Assembly: GCF_034190915.1 (NCBI RefSeq)
Contig: NW_026947506.1
Span: forward strand, 8,121,501 to 8,185,500
Direction of reading: 5' to 3'
Source of the DNA: Cavia porcellus
Taxonomy: Eukaryota > Chordata > Mammalia > Rodentia > Caviidae
Length of the DNA stretch: 64,000 nt
The first letter of the stretch is position 1; the number at the start of each line of letters is the position of its first letter. The notes below the pieces were generated by a model that had not been told where the DNA came from, did not search any database, and saw nothing but the letters and a program-made list of their open reading frames with translations. Both the position numbers and the translations under genes were made by a program. Shown here in pieces: positions 1 to 12,105 of the stretch.

Positions 1-655
1 TGCCAAGGCAGAAGTGCCGCCTGCAGGGAGGCGCTAGTGTCGTGGAATCTCATCGATCACCATCTCCGTCCTGGTGCTGTGGTTCTGCAATCTTCCTGGC
101 TCAGGGATGGTCTCAGCCCAGGAAAGAGCTGTCTCTGTCTGTGGGAGTCTCAGTCACGTAGCCCCTGTCTTTCCTGGAGCCCAGGTGACACAGGTTTGGG
201 ACAGTGGCTGGAGACTTCTGTGTGTAGCTCAGTGTCCCTGTGAGCCTCTTATCTTGGTGTCCTCTGTCGTGAAGGGCGATGAGATCATGTAATCCCGTGC
301 TCATCAGCGCTGTCCTGTAGCTCCAGACAGACAGACAGACAGACACCCCCTGAATGATCTGCACACCCTGTACAGAGCCGAGATTTGACTCAAGACTTTC
401 ACTAATGATGGTTATAAACTGGTCAGGCTTCACTTGCTCTTGGTTACCTACTGGGCATCTGTGGGCCCAGGGAGGGGTCAGGCTTCACAGCTCAAATGGC
501 TTCAAAGTCCCGATTGTCCCAGCGGAAACATAAATCACAAGCTTTTAGGAGCAGCAGGGGAGGCCGGGGCTCTGCCTCCTCCCCATCCATGCTGGTCACA
601 GACAATGCCACTCCTGAGTCACTCCCCCAGCAGACCTCAGCCTCCCTCACCTTAA
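1..655 (-). repeat. LTR-like direct repeat, left copy (cut by window edge)
   Basis: This segment is closely similar, in the same orientation, to 6575-7205. Both contain the GCAGGGAGGCGCT block, the TTCTGCAATCTTCCTGG block, a short GACA run and the TGGTTATAAACTGGTCAGG block. By eye the match is strong over the first 540 bases or so, then loosens and fades near 655. Homology runs up to base 1, so the element continues to the left outside the window. I infer it is the 3' LTR of a minus-strand retroelement, because the right copy has a primer-binding-site-like sequence on its inner side when read on the minus strand. A plain segmental duplication is the alternative. Confidence 0.5.
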
Positions 656-2189
656 GGAAGAAGAAACAAAAGCACTGTTTCTTTTTTATTCTTGCACTAT
701 GATTTCACTCTCTGGTTCTACTCTCCTGGTGGCTGTTTAAGATAGAGCAGGTAATCAAAATTAGCTTCCCTGCACTATTAATGTGAGCCTGGGCATCCTG
801 GGGCTACCTTGGGGACACATGAAGGGGCTTTTTAGTTCCCTTAGCCCTTTACCCATCATGCCGTCTGCCAAGGTGACTTCCCTTGGAAGCGGGGGGCAGC
901 TCCCCACTGCAGAGATCCCCCTTCAGCATAATGCACTTTAGTCAACTCCTAAGGTTCCAAGCATCCCCCTTCCTGGGCGGTTCGGTGACTCGCCAGGGCT
1001 GCAGGCCCTCTCAAAGGGGCCCCATTGCTCCCCAGGTCTCAGGTCTCCTTTTAGCTCTTTTTGCCCTCCTTAGCTTCTTCGGTCTCTAAGGCTCAGTTGT
1101 TGAGCGTCCAGGTGGCTGGTTACTCCCGTCCTACAGTGGTGTGGTCATCTCAACCTTGTGTAATTTCACAGGGACTCTGTGTCCCATCCCAGCTGCCTTT
1201 ATCTCTTTTCTGTCACTGGAACAACATGCGTGCCACCTGCAGTAAAGGAGGAGAGGTTTATTTTAGCTCCTGTTTAGTCTCAGCCTTTGAGTGGTCGGCT
1301 GGCTCTAAGGCAGGACCTCACGGCAGAGGGGCCTGGCAGAGGGACATCGCCTCTCCTCCTGGCATCCAGGAAGCAGAGAGGGAGAGGGGGATTCAAGAAG
1401 GGAGAGAAACTCTCCCAGGCCACGTCCCTTCCAAGGAGACCCCACCTAACAGCAAGTCTGCCGAGGCCCCATAATCCAACTCCCGAAGCCCCAGCTCTGA
1501 GCAATGGGAAATCGTCCTCTGAAGGAACAGTAGCAGACCACAGTTACGAGGTTTTACAAGAAAAATTTTAAAAACATAAGAAGGGTAGATCAAATCCCGT
1601 TAGCATAACAGTTTAAAAAACATAATTAAGAGTTGTATCAGAATTGAGCAGGCGAGCGACCCCCCGGAAGTTACACAGTAAATTTCTAGGCCTCCGAGTA
1701 GGGGACGTGCCCTTCCAGGGGTGAGGCATATCCCCCAGACCCTGGACTTAGGTGAGAAGGAATATTGAAATGCACTGGATCAACAGAAGGGTCTTGGGGA
1801 CACCAGGGGCTCATGACCCTGGGCGTCTTCATCCACAGGTAACGGGTGATGCGGGAAGAGGCTGTGGGATCCTGGTGGGGGCACAGACATGCACTGTAGC
1901 ATGACCATATGACGGGCTTGTAAAGGAGGAGTTTGGAAAGAAACACACCAACTACTCTGGGCCACTGATGAGTTCCCACTTTGGGCACCGCGTTCATCCA
2001 CTAAATACAGGATTCTTCCTCCCAGCCTGCTGTCCCAGTCCCTCTGGCCCCTCCCCAGGCAAGGGAGTGGTGGGCTGTACTCACCTGATACTCAGTGTGA
2101 TTGTTCACGGAAAGAATGGCGTGAGTGGGAGGTGTGTGCACCATAGGGTTATTGCATTTTGAGGGGCCTGGCACTCCCAGGAAAGGGCC

Positions 2190-2520
2190 TTAGCCACGCT
2201 TTTTATGGTTCACACCTAGATGGTCCCCAAAGCCTCACGCGCTCATGGGCAGGGCTTTGGAAGGCGACTGGATCGTGAGGGCCTGATACATGTTAGCGGG
2301 TTAGAGCTCAGTGTGATGCGGAGGTGAAGCCTGGTGGGAGGAGGTGGTCACCGGGGGACATGGCCTGGAAGGGTCTCTCCCTCCTCCCCCCTTGATCTCT
2401 CTTTCTGCCAGGCACCCTGCCTTGAAGCCAGCTGACTAGGGACTGAAGCCTTGACACATTTCGAGCCAGAATAAGCCTGTTCCTCCTAACTTGCAGGTGT
2501 TGTGGTGGTTAATTAATGGT
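2190..2520 (+). repeat. MaLR-like LTR, sense
   Basis: The order of landmarks is that of MaLR LTRs read in the sense direction: an early CCCCAAAGCCTCACGCGCTCATGGG-like block, a 'GGTGGGAGGAGGTGGTCACCGGGG' type block, a TCTCTCTTTCTGCC block, then GACTGAAGCC, GAGCCAGAATAAGCCTGTTCCTCCTAA and a TTAATTAATGG end. The same family appears in antisense at 46110-46460 and 55537-55879. It lies inside the LTR-flanked interior, so it inserted after that element or belongs to a mosaic. Confidence 0.5.
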
Positions 2521-4492
2521 CAGTTTGAGTGGGACCGAGCAGCTAATTGAGTTTGTGTGATTCTAGGGAACAGAATAAAAGGGGATGGGAGGGGGGATGT
2601 CATGCTGATTTCCCTCAGAGAGCTCCGGCTGTCTTCGCCTCTGCTGCGGATGGTTGCCCTTCTCCTGAAAGGCGCTCTGGTCCTCACCTTTGCCTCGAGT
2701 GCTATCCTCCAGCCTTTGGGCTGGACACTCACTCTGGCTGGGAGCCCTGGTCTGTGCCTTTGCCTTGAGCATCATCCGCTGGTTCATCACATACATTCTT
2801 CGGCTTCCAGCACCAGCCTCTCAGACTCTCTAGCCTCCAGCACCAGCCTTGGACTTTCGGGCACAGATCCTTTATTCTTCCATCACAGATTCCTCAGCTT
2901 CCTGGAACAAATTTGCATGGGTCACTGTTGTGGGCTCTAGGCCTTCAACTGGGTGCATCCGGGGGTTGCTGTGGAATCCAGGCCCTCCGCTCCATTGCTT
3001 GGATCCCTAATGTAAGGACAGATCTCTTGTACTCTTTTGAATTTGACTCTGTGGGCAAATATTAGAAGCTACTCTTGTGAGTTTCTGTGTCCTGTGCTGA
3101 ATCTGTTTTCTTGCAAACACTGACTAATATGGTACTGTGCCCCGGGCAGAAGGACAGCAACAGACAGTGCTTAATGCAGGGGTGGCCCTGAAGGGTCAGA
3201 AGGGTGCCTGCACCAGCACCCAGGCAGCACAACCAAAAGGGCTCTTTTTTGGCAGGGGGATTTCCCAATGGTCATGGGTCAGTTTCTGCTCCGTCATTTA
3301 ACCAAGGTGCACAGCGGGAAACTGAAGCCTCCTCTTCAACCAGCAGTAACAGGAGTATGTGGCAGGGTGGGGGCCCAAGGGCACAAGGCTAACGGTCTTT
3401 TAGCTTTCTTTGTTTTGCAGAGCTGAGGAGGGGGCTGTCCAAAAGTATAAGCCAAAAAGGAAAGGAAGATAAGGGCCAGCTAGATAGGGGTGATGTCACC
3501 ATGGAGAGCATGCCTTTTGTAGCTAAGATCTGATTAGATCTAGCAAGGGTAAAGGAGCCTCCTCCCCGGCAGGGGTGGTTCACAAAGGTATAAGGACAGG
3601 AATAGAATGGGTGAGCAGATCCCCCACCCATAGATACACACGTTACCCCACATTGCTTTTCTCCTTGGTGGGGTAGCCCTCCGAATGGGCATCGAGGTCC
3701 TGGACAGGGGTACAAGTACACAGTCATGAGTCCTGAGTGTCCTGGACATTTTGTGTCCTCTGCTTTGGAACAGGAGCTTGAGTTCATTTCAGGGTTTACA
3801 CCAACCAGAGCTGTCATGTTGTCCTCCTTGTGCACGGGCTTGCAGGAAATAGATCTGGGTCTAAAGCTATGGGCCAATGAGCGGATCCCTGCAGCTTAAC
3901 TGCAGTGGGGATCCTTGGTGAAAATGGTGTGACTGTCACTGGTCTGCTGGGGACCCCTCTTTCCATGTTTGAAGCAAAGCAAAGTCCTAGGTTGTGTCAG
4001 TGAAGCAGCTTAGCTTGGATCTGGAACAGGTCATCCGAATCTTCCACAGCAGGCCAGGACATTTGCACCCGACCCATTAACAATGTACTGTAAAGTTCGG
4101 GAGGTTTCTTTATCACAGCATGTCTGATGCCACAAAGGGTCTCCCTGTTGCCATTTCAAAGGGGCTAAGACTCAGTTTACTCCTAGGGCTGTGGGGCTGA
4201 GGCTACGGGAAGCAGAGGTGGCCAAGGACTTTTAGTATCTCGCTACAATTTGGAGAGAATATGTTTTAACGTCCAGCCCACTCCTTGTACTTCTCCAGAT
4301 GACTGGTCTCCAGGGTCTCCATGAGGAGACCAGTCTTTCCCTGGAGAAAGATGTTAAGTAACCTTGGCCACAGATGAGACTCTGAAGACTCATAGGGAAC
4401 CCCAAATCAGAGTTATCTCCCTTAGGAGGGGCTTTATAACTTTTCTGGGCTTCCCCATCAGTGTGGGAAAAGTGTCAGCACATTCTTTGAAT

Positions 4493-4585
4493 GTGTGCCT
4501 AGGAGACTTAGCTCAGTGGCATAAGTGCCTGCCTGGCAAGTGCAAGGTTGTAAATTCGAGCCCCGGTACAAAACCAAATAAAAGT
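4493..4585 (+). repeat. tRNA-derived SINE (ID-like)
   Basis: The stretch contains a box A-like TTAGCTCAGTGGCATAAG, the GCCTGCCTGGCAAG arm and a box B-like GTAAATTCGAGCCCCGG, then an A-rich tail. This is the tRNA-Ala-like head shared by rodent ID elements. It has no tRNA-like 3' end and is not a functional tRNA gene. Confidence 0.75.
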
Positions 4586-6381
4586 CAATGAATGTGCACA
4601 GAGTCTAGTAGTATTTACAGCCACCATATGTGGGCACCTGTGTGAAACCCAGCTGCCAGCTCTCCCAGGACATATTTACCGATGCTGGGCAGGTTAGTTC
4701 GTGGTTGGGAGCAGGGTGAGAGCCTGCTTGGCTTCACGCACAAATTTCACAACTTCATGACATGTCGGATGATCTGGGACAGTCTGGTTTCCCCTAAGGC
4801 ACGGGACATGAACTTTCCCAGGGAATCTCACCCAGATGAGCAGTGCAGGCAGTGACTTTCCAGTGGCTCCTCAGCAAGAAGGAACCTGCCTTTCTTTTGA
4901 AGCCAGTGGGGGGGGTGGGTTCCTGTGCCCATGCCCTGGAAGTCGCTCAGTGATCTCCTCAGGGCTGTATTGGAGACCAGAGCTGCCACCTGCACGGCGC
5001 TGCTTCCCTGGGCAGCTGCCTTTGCTCTCCAGCCAGGCAGGGTGTCTCTTGGCTAACAATGAGTTTTTCTTTTGATGCCCCCGCAGTGGACAGCAGCCCC
5101 CTCCCTAGGCCAAGTACTGCCTCCCGCAATGTCAGGATGGCTGTATATATTGGCTCCTAAGCTCTTTGCTAGCAGAAGGTCTCTGCTATGAAGTTGGCTT
5201 CTGGGGCAGAAGCCTGTGGAAATAGAGCCTTAGTCTTGGGTTTCCTGGCCACTGACTACTGCATAGTCTGTCTTAGCCCATCCAGAACAAAACCACCCAC
5301 ATCAATAAACTCCCAAGTCAGGATAGCCAAGGGCTCATCTTTTAGGTCCCTGCTACTCAGTAGATTTGTTCCCACTCACTCATAGGAAAGGTGTCCAGTC
5401 TCTGTTAGAGTGTCCCCCACTGGACACAGGGAGGCTGGGTTTAGAGCAGGACAGTCTCTCAAAGTGACACCAGGGCAGCCTGAAGGACACTGCAGCAGTC
5501 ACCTCCAGTCACTCACTGGTGTCCTTTTGCCTTCAGGACAGCTCAAACCTGGCGAGAGGTCAGGGCCCCCAAAGACTGACCCAGGGATTTGGGGTCGGGA
5601 TGGTGCTGAAGAAGGCTGGGGTGTACAAGTTTCCCACAACCCGGGCATGGTCAGCTCTGCAGCAGGTGACAGGGGCACATGAACCAAGTCTTTCAGTGTG
5701 AACCAACCAGACCAAAGAGCAAAGACTGTGAGGGACAGAGTGGGAGCTGGTGTCCACTGACCCCGACTGGAAAAGAAAGGAGGGGCAGAAAGGTTCCAGA
5801 TAAGGGTGGGGATCTGTATTTCCCAAGGGACGAAAGCGACAGCTCCCTGCCTGAGAAGCGGGGTGTAGGGGTGGCACAGAGCAGACAGCAGGAGCTGAAA
5901 AAAATCTGAGACATTTGGACACCCTGTCCAACAAAAGACCTGTCTCTAACTCAAAGGATTTTAGGAAAAGCAGCAACACCTCTCCAAGCCAAAACCCAGT
6001 GACCAAGACAGATCCAAAACCAACCAATATAACCAATGGGCCCTGCAATTCTCAATTAATCAAAGGACCTATCAAAGCATTCCCTGGTGTCCCAAGAGCC
6101 CAAACGACAAAGAGGTCAAGAGAAAGGGCAGCAAGAGGCATTTTAAGAAAAGGTCCAATGTCCCTTTTAAACTGACCTGGGCCTTGTGAGTTCTCTGATT
6201 AGTAAACAGTTCTGGCTGATTCCTTGGCATCTCCAAACAATTCAACACGGAAGGGCCAGGGAAGGGAAGAAAGGGTCAGGAGATGGACTGAAGAGCTGGC
6301 TTTCCTGCTGGGGACTCACCGTCCGTGGTGTCCACTCTCGGTTCATTGCAGCATCCAGGAGAGTCCTACAGCAGGTTGGAA

Positions 6382-6401
6382 GAGCCTCACCTGGAGCACC
6401 A
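6382..6401 (-). other. Primer-binding-site-like sequence
   Basis: Read on the minus strand this is TGGTGCTCCAGGTGAGGCTC. It starts with TGG and agrees at 16 of 20 positions with the complement of the 3' end of elongator tRNA-Met as I recall it. It lies five bases from a TGTCA on the + strand (TGACA on the minus strand), the expected end of an LTR. This arrangement is what suggests the flanking repeats are LTRs of a minus-strand element. The match is imperfect, so the tRNA assignment is tentative. Confidence 0.4.
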
Positions 6402-6406
6402 AAATT

Positions 6407-7205
6407 TGTCAGCAGCTAGCATGAGCCCTCGCTTTAGTAGAAATGGACATTAAAACCAAGGTCCACACTTATAAGAAATGGCTTACACTAGAAAGTTAAA
6501 GGGAAAGCAGAACGGATGCCAGCTAGGCGGCTGGAGATGGGGCTCTCAGCTGCAGGGGTTCAGACCAGCCCAAGTGCAAACACCAGCCTGCAGGGAGGCG
6601 CTGGTGGCGTGGAATCCCACTGATCACCATCTCTGTCCTGGTGCTGTGGTTCTGCAATCTTCCTGGCTCAGGGGTGGTCTCGTCCCAGGAAAGGCCTGTC
6701 TCTGTCTGTGGAGGTCTCCGTCATGGGCCTCTGTCTTTCCTGGAGGCCAGGTGACACAGGTTTGGGACAGTGGCTGGAGACTTCTGTGTGTAGCTCAGTG
6801 TCCCTGTGAGCCTCTTATCTTGGTGTCCTCTGTCGTGAAGGGCAATGAGATCATGTAATCCCGTGCTCATCAGTGCTGTCCTGCAGCTACAGACAGACAG
6901 ACAGACCGACACCCCCTGAATGATCTGCACACCCTGTAGAGAGCCAAGATTTGACCCAAGACTTTCACTAATGATGGTTATAAACTGGTCAGGCTTTACT
7001 TGCTTTCAGTTACCTACTGGGCATCTGTGGGCCCGGGGAGGGGTCAGGCTTCAAGCCCAAATGGCTTCAAAGTCCCGATGTCCCAGGCAGAAACACAAAC
7101 CACACTTTTCAGGAGCAGCAGGCAAGAGCCCATCCCCACAGCGGCCCCCAGCTCTGTCCTAACTGTCACTGAGCACCACCATCACCCAGCAGAGCCTCCT
7201 CCCTG
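6407..7205 (-). repeat. LTR-like direct repeat, right copy
   Basis: It begins with TGTCAGCAGC and matches the left copy from about 6575 onward. If read as the 5' LTR of a minus-strand provirus it would end in TGACA next to the primer-binding-site-like sequence. The right border is vague, because similarity to the left copy fades between 7150 and 7205. A short GACA run at 6893-6906 is the counterpart of the longer run at about 326-345. Confidence 0.5.
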
Positions 7206-8699
7206 CACCCCTCTGTGCCAACCTCCTAAGTGTCCTCACCCCAAACTCACTCTTCAGGTCTGAACATGAGGAGACGCTGGCCCTCAGTGCTGCCTTCCCA
7301 AGCACTGCAGCTTTGGGGTGCAGGAAGCCCCCAGCAGCTGCCTCTGAGCTCCTGCTTCTCCCAGCAGGGCCAGCTCGGGCAGCAAAACATGGTTTTCCTT
7401 GAGTATCTCATCGCTTTCCCAACAGGTAAATTAGGGGGCTGTTTTCTACTCACCCCAGGGTGTTTCTGGGGTGTTTTTCAGGAACACATAAGCTTCCCAC
7501 TAAGTGTCCCTGGGTCCATTCCAAGCTGGACAAAACTTTGGAGAAGCCCAGCTTTAAAGAAAAAAAAAAAAAAAAAAAGACTGACAAGCAGCAGGCGTGT
7601 TCTTCCATTCCATAGCCAGGTACTCGGGTGTTCTGTGCCAGCCAGGGAGCTTGGCCGCCTCCAAAATAAGCACCTTCCATCTCTACCAAACCCTAAGGGG
7701 CACTATCAATGCACCCATTTTACAGAAGGGCAGTAAAGTTTCGAGAGGCTGAGTCATTGGCATAAGGTCAGAGCATAGAGAATTGCAAAGCGGGGGTGAC
7801 CGGTATCACTATACAGAAGACAGACCCAGGACTTACAGCCCTTGAGTAAACCTGCTCAAGGCTAAATGTTTGGGAGGTGCAGGCTCTGGCCACAGATCTG
7901 GGGTTCCTGTAGCCACATGAAAGAGGGTGGCTTGTAAGGATCTCTCCTGTGGGGTGGAGGCCCCGCAGGGCTGGTGAGGAGGCCCTGGAGGGGTTCCATC
8001 CATGCAGCTCACCCCGCCCGACAGGCAGGAACTGTGAGACAGTGGCAGAGAAGTTACAGTGCTCTTCATCTATCACGGGCATGTCCAGGGTGAAGATATT
8101 CCAGCTTAGAGTATGGCGAATGCTTAGGACCAGAAAGAAAAAGACAAATGACTTATTAGGAAAATGAAGACAGAAAGGAACAGGCACTTTGCAACAGAAA
8201 AAAAAAAAGAACAGAGAATACAAAGGGCTGTGAGCCTATGAAGAAGCTCTCTTCCAGTTAACCTGGTGATGGTCATGACAGAGGACACTTCTCTCTCCCA
8301 TCCAACAGAAGGGACAAAAACCTAAGAGCAGGCACGGCCTCGGCAGGGGAGGTGCACTCCCAGGAGCTGCTTGCAGGGTGCCCAGTCCCGCAGCACCTTT
8401 GGAAAGCAATTCGGAAACTCCTTGGAAGATGTAAAATGCATCAGAGCTGGATTCACCCAGGACTCCCAGTCTGATGCACCACCCGCAGGTCAGACAGCCA
8501 GCGGGCCAAAGCACGGTGTGTTCTTAGCAAACCCTCATATGTGGCTGCTCGGGAGGCTACACTATTGTGATGTTAATCACCTTGGGTAGAACTCTTAGTT
8601 GGAAGGGTGGGAACCACAGAATGACACACACATGACAGTATTTGTATTACGGTAATACTTGTTTGGTGTTCTCAGTTGGTGGTTTTTTGGTTTTATCTG

Positions 8700-8847
8700 T
8701 GGTGTTGGGGATTAAGCCAGGGCCTCGCACATGCTAGGCCAGCGCTCATCCTCAGCTCTTTATTATTTATGTTTATTTTTGAGACAGGGGCCTTCTAAAG
8801 TCTCACAAATACCTGGCATTGCACGTGCGTACCACCACAGCCGGCCT
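8700..8847 (-). repeat. Composite B1-ID SINE, antisense
   Basis: Read on the minus strand, a B1/7SL-like half (GGCTGTGGTGGTACGCACG, CCAGGTATTTGTGAGACTTT) is followed by an ID-like half. On the + strand this shows as GGGGATTAAGCCAGGGCC, then TTTTTGAGACAGGGG, then CACCACAGCCGGCC. This dimer architecture is known from squirrel-related rodents and dormice. Confidence 0.6.
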
Positions 8848-8873
8848 TGTTTGTTAAGTTTTTTGGTTTTGTT

Positions 8874-8950
8874 TTGGTACTAGGGATCGAACTCATGACC
8901 TTGCACTTGTCAGGCAGGTACTTGTGCTGCTGAGCTAAACCCCCAGCCCT
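8874..8950 (-). repeat. ID-like SINE, antisense
   Basis: The + strand reads GGTACTAGGGATCGAACTCATGACC, a gap, then GCTGAGCTAAACCCCCAGCCC. This is the reverse complement of the ID head (GGGCTGGGGGTTTAGCTCAGC) and its box B. The anticodon-arm region is diverged. Confidence 0.7.
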
Positions 8951-9224
8951 GTTTGCTAAGCTTTATATGAGTTCTTACATTTGTATGGAAAAGAGTGAGG
9001 CATGGCTTGGAAAATACACACAAAAACAGTACCAGAGGCAGAGGAAACCAGCCATTCGTAACACTCTGATTTCTATGGGAAGAATGTGATTACTTTTTGT
9101 TTTGATAAACAGAGATGAGTTTGAAAGCCACGGGCACCCTGGCTGGGTCCCCTACCAGGTGCTACAGCCAGGGCTAGACAGACTGCTTGGGAAGAAAATC
9201 ACAGGCTCTGTTTCAAGAGGCTCA

Positions 9225-9435
9225 GGCGCCAGGTGAAGAGATGAACCCCTGTAATCCCAACCTCTTGGGAGGCCGGAGTAGGAGGGCACAAGTTTGAGAC
9301 CAGGGAAAGCAACTCAGAGAGACTCTGTCTTGGAATAAAAATAAGTAAACACAATTTAAAAGGCTGGATTGTAGCTCAGGGGTAGGTGCTTTCCTAGCAT
9401 TGTGAGGTCCCAGGTTCAATCCTCAGTTCACTGCT
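9225..9435 (+). repeat. Composite B1-ID SINE, sense
   Basis: A 7SL/B1-like half (CCCTGTAATCCCAACCTCTTGGGAGGC, then TTTGAGACCAGGGAAAGC) is followed by an A-rich linker and an ID-like half (GGCTGGATTGTAGCTCAGGGGTAGG, then GGTCCCAGGTTCAATCC). Both halves are in the same orientation, the dimer form seen at 33338-33515 and 53510-53690 in antisense. Confidence 0.7.
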
Positions 9436-10974
9436 CCCCCACAAAACAACAGCCCTCAGGTTGAAGGTAGAATCACCCCAACAATGCATGGCCTAACTTC
9501 CAGAAGGGTAGGAAATGATAAGACTCAAGGTTTGGGGGTGCTGTTTGCAAGATATCAGGAATGAAAGGCCTGTGAAGCCCAAGAGCACTGGTTCCCAGGT
9601 GCACAGTTGTGAACTTGTAGGGCTGATGAGGAAGAGGAGGACAGAAAGGCCCCCAGGTTGGGGGAGGAGCCTGGGCCCTGACCCCTGGCAGTGAGGGGCT
9701 CTGTGAGGTGGGGGGCTCTGTGAGGCGGATGAGAGCCTGCCTAGAATTTCACAGGGAAAAAAAGTTCGGCATCCACGCAAATAGCAAGGCAGGGGCCAAG
9801 CTGGGAGGTGCTGCAGGCCCAGTGTTGGGGAGAGACACAGCCTGGGCCCGGAAGATGGGGGTGGTCTCAGTGGAGAAAGGAGAAAGACCTTCAGCGGGTT
9901 GGTGGAGAGCAAATGCAAGGTGGAAACCAAAGAGGTCCTGAAGCCCTGCTGATCTCTGCTTCCAACCAATGGTGCAGGAGAAGAGTCAGAAGCTGGAAGG
10001 GAGGCAGGGGACAGCACCCCATGGGGAGCCGAGAGGGGGATCCAGGCCTGCTGTGGTGCAGGAGCTGTATCCCTCTCCATCCCGACTCATGCATCCTATG
10101 TGTGCACAAGGCCGGTCTGAGCTGAGGACGCACTGGCCAAGGGCAGGCACGTAATCCTCTGGCGCCCAGCCACCAGGCTCATAGGTTTCCGGGAAAGGCT
10201 GACACGGGCTGCTCTGTTCCTTGGATCTGAGAATATGTGGGTGGAGAAGCCTAAATTAATTAAGTGATGCCGAGGCCCCCAGGCCCTCCCAGGGCAGTGC
10301 ACAGGGACAGATAGCGAGGCCCAGGCATGCTGTACCCCCACCCCCAGTGCTGGAATCCAAAGAGGTACATGAGCTCCTTTGGAACCAAGCCCGCACTTAA
10401 GTGCTTCCCGGGAGACAAAGAAATAATCAATCAGGAGCGGGCGCCCAGCCCACACGCTGCCACCGCCACACCACCCAGCTTCTCCTCAGACACACGGTCT
10501 CTGGGACTGACATCACCAGGAAGCAACAAATGCCAAAGCACCAGAACTGATGCGGCCCAGCCTGGTGACCCCCCACAGTGGCACCCACCACCCCACAACC
10601 TGCCCAAGAGCCCCTTACATGGTGCACCAGACTTCACTCAGATGCTCGTACACAATAGCTGTTCTCATATCCTCCCCCAAAACCACCCACCAGGACTCCC
10701 CAGCACCCACGCCATTCCCCCATGGCACCAGTCCAGCCTGGAACACACTTTGGCTTATCAAACGGAGGCCTCTGCAGCGTCCCTTGGATGAAACAAGCAG
10801 CAAAGTTGCTGCCCCCTCAAGTAGTCCCCAAGCATAAGAATACAATGAAGCTCCTACTAAACACTGAGCATTAGGAGATATTGTAGTGCAATTCTTCTCA
10901 TGGTCACTGGCTTCATGCAGGAGGAGGGCACAGTGGCTGGGAGCTGGGAGCCAGATCTAGGCCACGTGCTTTGG

Positions 10975-11115
10975 AATACATCTCCAGCACTTTTCAGCTC
11001 TCTGCCTGTGGCTAAGTCACCTCACTCGCATCCCTATCAACAGGCGATGTGAAGGTCGGTGAGAGGATGAAATGACTTAATATCTGCTAAATGCTTAGAA
11101 CAGTGTCTGTCAGTC
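10975..11115 (+). repeat. MIR SINE
   Basis: It carries the MIR core order: CTCTGCCTGTGGCTAAGTCACCT, then GTCGGTGAGAGGATGAAATGA, then TGCTTAGAACAGTGTCTG. It is an old element shared across mammals. Confidence 0.65.
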
Positions 11116-11369
11116 TAATTCAAGTTACCGTGGGGAGCCAGATATGTGCCAGGTAACAGCAGCTGGAGAGCCCAGAAGAGAAAGGGGGGATGAAAGCTTC
11201 TATTTTGCCCTACAGAGTTGGGTAAGAAGTCGCCTTTGGCCTATTAGTTATGCTTACATAGGAAGGCTCAGGTGAGGCATCACCAAGGTTCTAGGGCAAA
11301 GGACACCCACAGACACAGAAAGACCCAGGGGATGGCACCCTTGGCGGTAAGGCTGCAAGGGTGAGCCCG

Positions 11370-11390
11370 GTCAGCACCACGGACAGCTCC
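11370..11390 (+). promoter_or_regulatory. RE1/NRSE silencer (REST binding site)
   Basis: The 21 bases contain CAGCACCACGGACAGC, the full RE1 core with correct half-site spacing. Compared with the REST consensus only the first base and one base in the right half differ. The cholinergic locus of other mammals is known to have such an element upstream of the R exon and SLC18A3; REST binding there silences both VAChT and ChAT in non-neuronal cells. Here it lies about 2.6 kb before the SLC18A3 start codon, in the same orientation as the genes. The sequence match is strong and function is inferred from the family of loci. Confidence 0.85.
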
Positions 11391-11654
11391 AGCCAGCTCC
11401 GGAAACTCGGCTGTTCAGAGTCCTGCTGGGTTCAGGGGGTCATTTGGCTAAGCCTTTGGGTCCTCGCCTACTTGTGACTCCTGTGCCCCAGTCCGTGAGG
11501 CTGGAGATGGAAGGGGGCTGCGTGTGATCCGGAAGCTGAGGAATGAAGCTTAGTGTCCCCAGCCCCTTGAGGGACCCAGTCCAGTCCCTATGGGTCCTGA
11601 CCTGCTCCTCTCCCCTATTCTGCCCCAGCCTGTCACTTTGCTGAAGCGGCAGAG

Positions 11655-11790
11655 GGGGTGTAATGAGGTGCAGAAACAGGGAAGTAGGTCCAGCGGCCTG
11701 GGTTCAAATCCAGACTCTGCTGCAGAGATCTCAGCACACTGGCCCAGCCTTTCCATGTCTGCCTTCCTCCTCCAGGGAGCTGGAGCTACA
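11655..11790 (+). repeat. MIR SINE
   Basis: GGCCTGGGTTCAAATCCAGACTCTGCTGC is the typical MIR core, followed by a diverged pyrimidine-rich part. The rest of the element is weak. Confidence 0.5.
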
Positions 11791-12105
11791 CCAGAACTCA
11801 GGGGGACAGAGAGAAGCACCCCACCTCCCCCTGGCACACAGAAATGGCTTAATAAATGAGATCACTTCCTGCATTACAGCAACAGAGGTAGAGGCGAACC
11901 CAGAGCTCAGAGAGCTCGGCTCCATGCTCAGCAATGGTCCTGCATTATGTGGGCCAGAGAGCTGGATAGGGGGTCTGTATCTGGGCAACACGGGGACCGT
12001 TTCTCTTCCTGAAGAGCTTCCCGTCCTCCAGCCACAAGAAAGAAATTTCCTGCCTCAAGTCCTTTCGTGCTTCCTGTCGCTCCAGGAGGCTGCCCCCTTG
12101 CAAAG

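Larger units (their letters stand above)
656..6406 (-). mobile_element. Degenerate interior between the two LTR-like repeats
   Basis: No reading frame here resembles gag, pol or env; the longest frames are short and unrelated to known proteins by inspection. The interior has taken later insertions: an MaLR-like LTR around 2190-2520, an unclassified LTR-like stretch around 2780-3140 and a tRNA-derived SINE at 4493-4585. On the minus strand the part next to the right repeat (about 6150 down to 5900) is rich in TTTG and TTGG words, as in non-coding leaders of rodent retroelements. I see nothing that could be expressed. Confidence 0.35.
7206..10960. other. Non-coding upstream stretch with SINEs
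   Basis: No open frame here looks like a gene. The stretch holds an A-homopolymer near 7560, an MIR-like piece around 7695-7800, two antisense SINE copies at 8700-8950 and a composite SINE at 9225-9435. From about 9500 to 10900 I recognise nothing beyond unique GC-rich sequence. Confidence 0.6.
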
